Source: Candidatus Iainarchaeum sp. (GTDB lineage Archaea > Iainarchaeota > Iainarchaeia > Iainarchaeales > GCA-2688035). Taken from it: a DNA stretch of 6,806 nucleotides. The position numbers and the translations under genes are program-made. Under the pieces are notes generated by a model. It had not been told where the DNA came from and searched no databases. It saw only the letters and a program-made list of their open reading frames with translations. The DNA lies in the NCBI GenBank assembly GCA_017609945.1, contig JAFCCZ010000089.1, positions 1 through 6,806 of the forward strand, given 5' to 3'. Below, one piece after another: positions 1-5,256 of the stretch (position 1 is the first letter of the stretch; every line of letters begins with the position of its first letter).

Positions 1-360
1 GAGTACAATGCACTGCCTGTTCTGACACAATACAATTTTGAGGTTGAAATGCTTTACAGGGTTCCGCCAAAAAGTTTTTTTCCAAAGCCAAAGTCCGATT
101 CTTCAATGGTTAAGCTGAAGGCAGTGCAGAGGTTTGGCACGGCAAAGAACGAGGGCGCTTTCAAGCAGTTTGTGAAATCTATTTTCAGGTTCCAGAACAA
201 GAACCTGCTTAATGCGGTAAAGAATTGCGCTCAATTTATGGGTCCTGACTTTGACAGAGAGTTTGCACTCAGAGCCGTTGAATCAAGCGAGTTTGCAAAA
301 ACAAAGGTTAATCTTCTCTCGTGCAAAGAATTTGTAGGCCTGTTCAACCAAATGCTTTAG
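1..360 (+). CDS. ksgA: 16S rRNA adenine dimethyltransferase KsgA/Dim1, C-terminal part (5' end outside the window)
   Basis: The reading frame is open from base 1 (it begins EYNALPVLTQYNF) to the TAG at 358-360, giving 119 residues of a protein whose start lies to the left. The segment VPPKSFFPKPKSDSSMVKL is the family's conserved loop (usual form VPxxxFxPxPKVDSxVVxL) just after the catalytic Rossmann domain. The rest is the small helical C-terminal domain, ending in a TKVNLLSCKEF stretch that matches the usual 'R-L-S-EEF' end of archaeal members. The family transfers four methyl groups from SAM to two adjacent adenines in the 3' terminal helix of 16S rRNA during small-subunit maturation. The NPPY-type catalytic motif and SAM site are not in the window, so activity cannot be judged. 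The helix that usually carries RRRK (basic) residues reads FRFQNKNLLNAVKN here, which is less basic than usual. The gene converges on the AMP phosphorylase gene and overlaps its end by 4 bp. Confidence 0.9.
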   Translation, partial: EYNALPVLTQYNFEVEMLYRVPPKSFFPKPKSDSSMVKLKAVQRFGTAKNEGAFKQFVKSIFRFQNKNLLNAVKNCAQFMGPDFDREFALRAVESSEFAKTKVNLLSCKEFVGLFNQML

Positions 361-1877
361 GTAAACTTTTCAAGGATTATTTTTTCAGTCTCAACAATTT
401 TATTCTTTGAGGCAAATCTCATTGCCAGCTCCATTTTTCTCTTGTTCTCAGCGTGGATCTGGAAAAGCGGCTGGCCTCTCTTAATCGTGTCTCCAACTTT
501 AACAAGCAGCACGACCCCTGACTTCTTGTCCGCTGGTGCGCCAGCGGTTTTTGCAAGGTTGGCGCACTTCTTTAGGTTTATGCCCCCAATCTCCCCTGAA
601 ATGTTTGCCTTTACAACTTTTTTAAACTTTGCCTCGCCTATTTCTAAACTGCTTAACACTTTCTTGCCCTGAGCATTGATCATTTCCTTCATTTTCTCAA
701 GAGCTTTCCCGGAGGTAAGAAGTTCCTTTGCATAGTCTGTTCCCTTATCCTTCTTTACCTTGTGGGCCATTTCGAGCAGCACACCGGCAAGCTCGCAGCT
801 CTTCTGGGCAAGGTTGTCAAAGCGCTTTCCTTCAAGTATTTCCATCACGTGCTTTGCCTCAAGCGCAGGGCCAAACGCCCTTCCAACCGGCTCACTTCCG
901 TCAGTTATCACAGACTGAACCCGCATTCCAAGTTTCTTGCCAACTGCAATAAATTTCTTTGCCATTTCCTCGGCGCGGTCGCGGCTGTGAATTTTTGCGT
1001 CCGGGCCCACCGGCAGGTCAATCACTATGTATTTTGCCCCCACGCTTGCCTTTTTTGCCATGACACTTGCAATTATTTGGCCTGGCGGGTCAAGGGAAAG
1101 CGGGTGCTCTATCTGGATTATCTTGTCGTCAACCGGCGCGAGTTCCAGAGCCCCGCCCCAGGCAATTACGCCGCCAACCTTTTTGGTAATCTTCTTAATC
1201 TGCCCAATTGAAAGCGAAACGTTTGCAAGAACCTCCATTGCATCAGCGGTTCCTGCCGAGGAGGTGATGCTTCTGCTGCTTGTTTTCGGAATCTTAAATC
1301 CGGCGGCGGCAATCATTGGCACAATAATCATTGTGGTTCTTCCGTTTGTGCCGCCAATGCAGTGCTTGTCAAGCACTATCTCGTCCTTAAATTGAATTTT
1401 CAAACCGTCATTGGCAAGGGCCTTTGTCATTGCAACGATTTCGCCCAAGCTGAAGCCGTGAATATACACCGCGCTAACAAAGCTTGCCGCCTCAATTTCG
1501 CTTATCTTGTTGTCGCCGAGGTCGCGAACGATTTCCCGAATCTCGTCCTCTATCAGCGTCCTGCCGTCGAGCTTTTTCTTGATAAAGCGGACGCTTTCAG
1601 GCGAGGGCACCGCCTGCACCATTACGCTTTCCCCTTTTTTCAGACCAAGCTTTTCCTTTACGTCGGTAAATATCCCGATTTCCCCCTCCTTGAGCATTGT
1701 TTTGGTTATGTCAACAACGCAGGCTGTTTTCTTTTTGGTTCTAGGGCAGCGAATCTCAACCCTGTCAAGGGGAAACAGCCCAAGCTCTTTTGCGTCGGCC
1801 ATTTTAAGAATTGCAACAAGCTTGTCTGCGTCAATGTCAAACGGCTTTGCCTTCATCTTTTTTATGTAGTGGTCCAT
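357..1877 (-). CDS. deoA: AMP/NMP phosphorylase (archaeal thymidine-phosphorylase-like family)
   Basis: The 506-residue protein has the length and layout of archaeal AMP phosphorylase: an N-terminal domain of about 95 residues (KPFDIDADKLVAILKMADAKELG...), then the nucleoside phosphorylase core and C-terminal alpha/beta domain. Key segments are DKHCIGGTNGRTT (about 170-182, phosphate loop), KTSSRSITSSAGTADAMEV (198-216, family signature) and ITDGSEPVGRAFGPALE (324-340). Characterised archaeal members phosphorolyse AMP, CMP or UMP to the base and ribose 1,5-bisphosphate, which an isomerase converts to RuBP for type III RuBisCO; neither partner is in this window. The usual loop GGxPGNRTT appears here as GGTNGRTT, one residue shorter. 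No Shine-Dalgarno precedes either the ATG at 1877 or the in-frame ATG at 1856 (MKAKPF, closer to the usual N-terminus); a TATA-like box fits a nearly leaderless start at 1877. It is last in the cluster, 33 bp after the LOG-like gene, and converges on ksgA. The family call is firm; substrate choice is inferred. Confidence 0.9.
   Translation of the reverse strand: MDHYIKKMKAKPFDIDADKLVAILKMADAKELGLFPLDRVEIRCPRTKKKTACVVDITKTMLKEGEIGIFTDVKEKLGLKKGESVMVQAVPSPESVRFIKKKLDGRTLIEDEIREIVRDLGDNKISEIEAASFVSAVYIHGFSLGEIVAMTKALANDGLKIQFKDEIVLDKHCIGGTNGRTTMIIVPMIAAAGFKIPKTSSRSITSSAGTADAMEVLANVSLSIGQIKKITKKVGGVIAWGGALELAPVDDKIIQIEHPLSLDPPGQIIASVMAKKASVGAKYIVIDLPVGPDAKIHSRDRAEEMAKKFIAVGKKLGMRVQSVITDGSEPVGRAFGPALEAKHVMEILEGKRFDNLAQKSCELAGVLLEMAHKVKKDKGTDYAKELLTSGKALEKMKEMINAQGKKVLSSLEIGEAKFKKVVKANISGEIGGINLKKCANLAKTAGAPADKKSGVVLLVKVGDTIKRGQPLFQIHAENKRKMELAMRFASKNKIVETEKIILEKFT
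367..408 (+). terminator. Possible oligo-U terminator of ksgA
   Basis: Just after the ksgA stop the + strand carries several T runs: TTTT at 367-370, six T at 380-385, and TTTTATTCTTT at 398-408. Archaeal RNA polymerase can stop at such U-rich tracts without a hairpin. The tract lies inside the 3' coding end of the convergent AMP phosphorylase gene, where it corresponds to Lys/Ile/Glu-rich codons, so it could be a by-product of coding. Position and composition are seen; function is inferred. Confidence 0.3.
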
Positions 1878-1907
1878 AACAACCGAATAAGAAGAGAGGG
1901 GAGGAGC

Positions 1908-1914
1908 TATTTAA
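1908..1914 (-). promoter_or_regulatory. Candidate TATA box for the AMP phosphorylase gene
   Basis: On the - strand TTAAATA lies at 1914-1908, overlapping the stop codon of the LOG-like gene and preceded by an A-rich stretch (CAAAACCA) that could serve as a BRE. Its centre is about 34 nt from the ATG at 1877, so the usual 25-27 nt TATA-to-start spacing would begin the transcript about 8 nt before the ATG. This agrees with the lack of a Shine-Dalgarno there. The spacer is pyrimidine-rich (GCTCCTCCCCTCTC). The motif is seen; promoter function is inferred. Confidence 0.35.
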
Positions 1915-2456
1915 TGGTTTTGCTTCAACTCAGCGACAACTCTTTCAACCAGCTTTTCTGGGTCAGAATCGTAAACTATTTTTGCTTTGCTTTTTCCAGC
2001 AAAGAGTTCCTCAAGCTCTTTTGCCTTGTCCGCAATTCCGCCGGTTCCAGTCAAAACACCGATTACCTTTTCCTCAGTGTAGGCAACGCCAAATTCAACC
2101 ATTGTCCCGGTCCTGCCGCTGATAATTATTACCGCGTCACAGCTTCTCACAAGGATCGTGTTTCTCCCGGCAAAGCCAAAACCAGTGTAAATAATTGCAT
2201 CGCACACGTCTGCTGGGTATTTATATTTCTCCACGTGCTCTTTTTCGTTTACAGCAGGGCTTACCCCCAAAACAGTTCCGCCTGCGCTCTTTGTTCCCTC
2301 GGCTGCGGCAAGCGGAAAACCAATGGTTGCGCCGTAAAGCATTATGCACCCGTTTTCCGCAATTCCCTTCCCAATTTCCTCAGCTTTCTTTATGTTTTCC
2401 TCGCTGTGTGTTCCTGTCGCAGCGCCCATTACCCCAATCTTGAATTTTGCGCTCAT
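1911..2456 (-). CDS. LOG/SLOG-family Rossmann nucleotide-binding protein, possible NMP phosphoribohydrolase
   Basis: The 181-residue protein starts with a Rossmann-type beta strand and loop (KIGVMGAATGTHSEENIKKA, 6-25), continues with GCIMLYGATIGFPLAAAEG (36-54) and has the family core FAGRNTILVRSCDAVIIISG (95-114) followed by RTGTMVEFGVAY (115-126). This places it in the SLOG/TIGR00725-like group related to LOG enzymes, long mislabelled 'lysine decarboxylase'. LOG enzymes hydrolyse nucleoside 5'-monophosphates to base and ribose 5-phosphate using an Arg and a Glu. Candidates are visible (R98 or R104, and E121), but the usual PGGxGTxxE reads SGRTGTMVE. Function is therefore uncertain; a binding role for a nucleotide-derived ligand is equally possible. 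The ATG overlaps the pyrF stop as ATGA, indicating translational coupling, and upstream there is only a weak GGA. No signal peptide or membrane segment is seen, so it is probably cytosolic. Its place between pyrF and an NMP phosphorylase favours a role in nucleotide turnover. Confidence 0.8.
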   Translation of the reverse strand: MSAKFKIGVMGAATGTHSEENIKKAEEIGKGIAENGCIMLYGATIGFPLAAAEGTKSAGGTVLGVSPAVNEKEHVEKYKYPADVCDAIIYTGFGFAGRNTILVRSCDAVIIISGRTGTMVEFGVAYTEEKVIGVLTGTGGIADKAKELEELFAGKSKAKIVYDSDPEKLVERVVAELKQNH

Positions 2457-3298
2457 TCCAACTGCCCAATTTCCTCGTTCAATTTCTTTATTGCCTTAAC
2501 CGCGGCTCCTGCAAAGTCGTCTGTTTCCTGCTTCTCGTAGGCATAGTTTATTCCAGAGCTTGAGTTAATGCGCGCAATCTTGAGGTTGTAACCCACCTTT
2601 CTCAAAGCAGCGGTAACGTCCGCACCTGAACCGCCTTGCGCTCCAACTCCCGGGATAAGCAGGGGGATCTGCTTTTCGCTCTTCACAAAGAGCTCCACTA
2701 TTTCCCCAAGCTCTTCCATTGAGGTTGCGCCAACGACCGCGCCAACGTTTCCAAGAGCCGTTTCGCTCCACCTCACAATGCTATCGCTCACAATCTGGAA
2801 ATTTTTCTTGCCTCCGGCAACAATGTCCTGGAAATCGCTTGCACCCGGGTTCGAGGTCCTGTTGAGAATGTAGACACCTTGCTCTTTCCCGATTGTTTTC
2901 TCAATGAACGGCATTACGCTGTCTGTTCCCATGTAGGGAGCAATGGTTTCACAGTCCGCTTCCCAGAAATCAAAGGCCTCCTTTGCGTAGGCTGCGCTGG
3001 TCTTTCCAATATCGCCTCTTTTGGCGTCAAGCACAAGAGGAATTCCTTTTTCCTTAACCTTTTCGCAAACACTCTTCAATGCCTTCAGCCCATCAAATCC
3101 GTACTGGGCGTAGAATGCATAGTTTGGCTTCACCGCAGCCGGCAAAGCGCCCTCGCTTTGGCAGGCCTCAAGGATTTCCTCGTAAAACCTTGAGATTTTG
3201 CCCTCTACGCCTCCCTTTTCAATAGGAATCCTGTCAAGTACTGGGTCGGCGCCCATGCAGACAATTGATTTCGTTTCATCGCTTGACCTGATCAGCAA
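2453..3298 (-). CDS. pyrF: Orotidine-5'-phosphate decarboxylase, type 2 (mycobacterial-like subfamily)
   Basis: The enzyme converts OMP to UMP, the last step of de novo UMP synthesis. The catalytic motif VLDAKRGDIGKTSAAYA (89-105) supplies D91, K93 and D96. Other conserved segments are VCMGADPVLDRIP (13-25), AVKPNYAFYAQYG (55-67), YILNRTSNPGA (143-153), AVVGAT (187-192) and LLIPGVGAQGG (213-223). The 281-residue length, KPNYAFYxxYG and VVGAT...PGVGAQGG are typical of the type-2 subfamily (TIGR02127-like), not the shorter type 1 found in most archaea. The C-terminal phosphate loop reads INSSSGINYA (244-253), where the family normally has SRGI or GRGI, so the phosphate-binding Arg seems to be Ser248. 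The start is TTG at 3298: an in-frame stop lies 16 nt upstream, and the first ATG (residue 15) would remove the first beta strand. It overlaps the pyrE end by 7 bp, with no clear Shine-Dalgarno, so it probably relies on coupling. Identity is very sure; the exact start less so. Confidence 0.93.
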   Translation of the reverse strand: MLIRSSDETKSIVCMGADPVLDRIPIEKGGVEGKISRFYEEILEACQSEGALPAAVKPNYAFYAQYGFDGLKALKSVCEKVKEKGIPLVLDAKRGDIGKTSAAYAKEAFDFWEADCETIAPYMGTDSVMPFIEKTIGKEQGVYILNRTSNPGASDFQDIVAGGKKNFQIVSDSIVRWSETALGNVGAVVGATSMEELGEIVELFVKSEKQIPLLIPGVGAQGGSGADVTAALRKVGYNLKIARINSSSGINYAYEKQETDDFAGAAVKAIKKLNEEIGQLE

Positions 3299-3801
3299 AT
3301 CAACGTAGTTCGTTTATAGCCTTTTTCGGCAAGTTCTTTTTTGCCGCCTTGCTCCCTGTCAACAAGCACAACAATGTCCTTTACCTTCAGTCCTGCTTCC
3401 TCCAGCGGGGCGATTGCCTCAAACTTGCTTCCACCCGTTGTAATCAAATCGTCGTAAACCAAAATTGTCTCCCCTTCCTTGAACACTCCTTCAATTGCCC
3501 TCTTTGTTCCGTATCCCTTCTGTTCTTTTCTGGGGTAGACCATTGGATAGTTTGCCTGCAGTGAAACCGCGGTTGCGATTGAGATTGCCGCGTACGGAAT
3601 TCCGGCAATTCTATCAAAATGCAGTGGCTTTGTAATTTTTATCAGCTCTCCCGCAACATTCCTCAAAACGTTTGGGTATGAAACCAAAACCCTGAGGTCT
3701 ATGTAGATCGGGCTCTTCAGCCCGCTCTTCAGAGTAAACTCTCCAAACTTTACCGCCCCGATATCAAACAGTTCGTTACATAACGTTTCCTTTGAATTCA
3801 T
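3292..3801 (-). CDS. pyrE: Orotate phosphoribosyltransferase
   Basis: This enzyme joins orotate and PRPP to give OMP and pyrophosphate. The 169-residue protein shows the orotate phosphoribosyltransferase order: FTLKSGLKSPIYIDLR (22-37), the flexible-loop motif YPRKEQKGYGT (89-99) that carries catalytic basic residues, and the PRPP-binding loop TILVYDDLITTGGSK (112-126). DREQGG (148-153) is also typical. The start is ATG 3801 because a near-perfect GGAGGAGGT (3814-3806) lies 4 nt before it; the longer TTG reading from 3825 would merely translate the Shine-Dalgarno (KEEVL). The protein stops at GYKRTTLIC, about ten residues short of the usual 'TLxDLL'-type end of the family, so it is slightly truncated at the C-terminus. 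pyrF starts within its last codons (7 bp overlap). This is the best Shine-Dalgarno in the window, suggesting that pyrE restarts translation strongly after the pyrC/small-ORF segment. Confidence 0.94.
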   Translation of the reverse strand: MNSKETLCNELFDIGAVKFGEFTLKSGLKSPIYIDLRVLVSYPNVLRNVAGELIKITKPLHFDRIAGIPYAAISIATAVSLQANYPMVYPRKEQKGYGTKRAIEGVFKEGETILVYDDLITTGGSKFEAIAPLEEAGLKVKDIVVLVDREQGGKKELAEKGYKRTTLIC

Positions 3802-3805
3802 TAAT

Positions 3806-3814
3806 ACCTCCTCC
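3806..3814 (-). promoter_or_regulatory. Strong Shine-Dalgarno of pyrE
   Basis: GGAGGAGGT on the - strand, with ATTA between it and the ATG at 3801-3799. It matches the 3' end of archaeal 16S rRNA almost perfectly and decides the pyrE start against the upstream in-frame TTG at 3825. Confidence 0.85.
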
Positions 3815-3835
3815 TTTCTTTTCAATAGTTTTTAC

Positions 3836-3853
3836 TTTTAAGACTTATTTTAT
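3836..3853 (-). promoter_or_regulatory. AT-rich stretch, weak candidate promoter for pyrE
   Basis: Between the small ORF and pyrE the - strand has TAAAATAAG (3852-3844) and TTAAAA (3841-3836), both TATA-like. A box centred near 3848 would start a transcript near 3823, leaving a short leader that still contains the Shine-Dalgarno. The stretch is simply A-rich, and read-through from pyrC is equally likely. Confidence 0.2.
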
Positions 3854-3978
3854 TTTTTTCCTTTTTTCTTGTCAAGCTTCTGGTGTCTTTTTCTGCGCCT
3901 GGCGGCGGTCTTATCCCTTTTATGGCGGCTTTCTCCTTTATCCATTTTTTTCCTACGCCCTCTACCTCTTATTCTCAT
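3850..3978 (-). CDS. Small ORF for a 42-residue, extremely basic peptide of unknown function
   Basis: The ATG (3978-3976) directly follows the pyrC stop (TAAATG) and is in the same frame; the ORF ends at TAA 3852-3850. The peptide begins MRIRGRGRRKKMDKG, has a central stretch HKRDKTAARRRKRHQ and ends KKKGKK. By my count it has 11 Arg, 12 Lys and 2 His against 4 Asp/Glu, a net charge near +19. It has no cysteine, no hydrophobic core and no signal peptide; such composition suits an RNA-binding, ribosome-associated or DNA-binding peptide, probably disordered when free. I recognise no family; it is not eL41 or eS30. A GGAG in the pyrC 3' end (AAGGAG, 3996-3991) lies 12 nt before the ATG, farther than ideal. 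Mixed codons (CGC, GCC, ACC beside AAA, AGA) look more like coding than AT-rich spacer. Alternatives are a pyrC tail cut off by a stop codon, or a purine-rich leader of pyrE that happens to be open. Confidence 0.5.
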   Translation of the reverse strand: MRIRGRGRRKKMDKGESRHKRDKTAARRRKRHQKLDKKKGKK

Positions 3979-5256
3979 TTAAATCTTAATCTCCTTGCCG
4001 GCGACAAAAACCCGTTCTACCGCCCCCTTGAGTTTCCAGGTGGCAAAGGGGCTCCAGTTGCACTTTGTTTGGAGCGAACCGTTTTTCACAATTATTTCCT
4101 TCCCTAAATCAATCAGCACAAGGTCTGCGTCCATTCCGACCTTTATCTTTCCCTTGGATTCAAAATCGTAAAGTTTTGCAGGGTTTCTGCAGCAAAGCTC
4201 TGCAACCCGCTGCAGCGAAAGCCTTTCCTTGTTCACCGCGTCCAAGAGAAGCGGGAGCATGGTTTCAATCCCCGGCACCCCACTTGGGGCCTCAAAGTAT
4301 GGCCTTTCCTTTTCGGCGCGGGTGTGCGGCGCGTGATCTGTCGCAACCAAATTAATTGTGCCGTCAGCAATTCCCTTCCACAAGGCCTCAACATCCTCCT
4401 TGCTCTTAAGGGAGGGGTTCATTTTTGCAAAATTTCCAAGTGATTCGGTAACAGACTCGTCCAGGAAAAGGTGGTGGGGGGTAACCTCACAGGTAATTGG
4501 CCTGCCCTCGCTCTTTGCCTGCCTTACAAGTTCCAACCCCTCTTTTGTGGAGAGGTGACAGATGTGCAGCTTGTTTCCAATCCCTTCCTGAATCTTCAGC
4601 GCGCGGTCAATCGCACGGGACTCAACCTCGTTTGTCCTGATTTTATTGTGGTACTTTGCGTGGTTCCAGTTTTCGGCCTTTGCGGTCTCGGTGTTCTTCT
4701 TGATAATGTCCTCTGCCTCTGCGTGCACCAAGACAACGGCATCGCGCAGCTTTGCGACCTTGAAAATTTCCGCAAGTTTCTCGCCGTCGGTTACAAGCAA
4801 GTTGCCTGTGCTGCTTCCCATGAAAACCTTGAATGAGGCTGCGCCCTCAACATTCTTCAGGTCCTCCAAATTATCATTTGAGGCGCCAAAGTGGAACCCA
4901 AAGTTGCAAACACTGCCCTTCTCAGCAATTCTTTTCTTTTCGTCAAGCCTTTCCTGCGTAGTGCAGCTTGGATTGTTGTTCGGCATGTCAATAACTGTTG
5001 TTACACCACCGACAACGGCTGCCCTGCTTCCAGTTCCCCAATCCTCCTTGTGTTCTGCACCAGGGCAGCGGAAGTGAACGTGCGCGTCAATTAGGCCGGG
5101 CATCAAAATCTTGCCCTTGCAGTCAATCCTTTTCATGCTTGGGAGCGATGCGTTCAACTCTGCAATCTCAGCAATCTTCCCCCTTTCAATAAGCAGCTGC
5201 CTTGGAAGCAGCTTGTTACTAATCAGCACAAGACAGTTGTCCAAAAGCAGGCCCAT
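3979..5256 (-). CDS. pyrC: Dihydroorotase, class I
   Basis: The cytosolic amidohydrolase cyclises carbamoyl aspartate to dihydroorotate. The 425-residue protein has the complete metal-site pattern of the family: DAHVHFR (57-63, H59 and H61), SFKVFMGSSTG (141-151, with K143 as the candidate carboxylated bridging lysine), VHAEAE (177-182, H178), LHICHLST (230-237, H231) and the catalytic aspartate in VATDHAPH (304-311, D307). GGVTTVIDMPNNNP (83-96) is the usual dihydroorotase-type segment; MPN with an intact HxHFR argues against allantoinase or hydantoinase, as does the pyr context. The start is ATG 5256: GGAGG (5269-5265) is 8 nt upstream, whereas the longer GTG at 5262 would leave only 2 nt. 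The ATG overlaps the pyrK stop as TAATG, so the two are translationally coupled. The length is normal for the class. The TAA stop is followed at once by the in-frame ATG of the basic small ORF. Confidence 0.94.
   Translation of the reverse strand: MGLLLDNCLVLISNKLLPRQLLIERGKIAEIAELNASLPSMKRIDCKGKILMPGLIDAHVHFRCPGAEHKEDWGTGSRAAVVGGVTTVIDMPNNNPSCTTQERLDEKKRIAEKGSVCNFGFHFGASNDNLEDLKNVEGAASFKVFMGSSTGNLLVTDGEKLAEIFKVAKLRDAVVLVHAEAEDIIKKNTETAKAENWNHAKYHNKIRTNEVESRAIDRALKIQEGIGNKLHICHLSTKEGLELVRQAKSEGRPITCEVTPHHLFLDESVTESLGNFAKMNPSLKSKEDVEALWKGIADGTINLVATDHAPHTRAEKERPYFEAPSGVPGIETMLPLLLDAVNKERLSLQRVAELCCRNPAKLYDFESKGKIKVGMDADLVLIDLGKEIIVKNGSLQTKCNWSPFATWKLKGAVERVFVAGKEIKI

Noticed and set aside
1362..2540. 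392-codon + strand ORF antisense to the AMP phosphorylase and LOG-like genes, with a GGGAGGAG-ATG arrangement at 1898-1916
   Set aside because: It is codon-aligned antisense to both genes, and it stays open only because TTA, CTA and TCA are rare in the sense genes. Its Phe/Cys-rich translation shows no family motif. The sense proteins are clearly real.
2565..2771. 68-codon - strand ORF inside pyrF in another frame
   Set aside because: Arg/Trp/Gly-rich shadow of the pyrF coding sequence with no start signal and no motif.
3802..3825. Longer pyrE N-terminus from TTG 3825 (KRKEEVL)
   Set aside because: These codons are the Shine-Dalgarno itself (AAAGGAGGAGGT); the ATG at 3801 is properly spaced.
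3880..3945. Possible hairpin or riboswitch from the GC-rich patches GCCGCC and GACCGCCGCC before pyrE
   Set aside because: The patches have the same sense and are not complementary on one strand, and no known riboswitch core was recognised.
3792..4107. + strand ORFs across the pyrC-pyrE interval (Phe/Ser-rich)
   Set aside because: They are the complement of the purine-rich small ORF and the pyrC end; poly-Phe/Leu translation arises from T-rich sequence, and there is no ribosome binding site.
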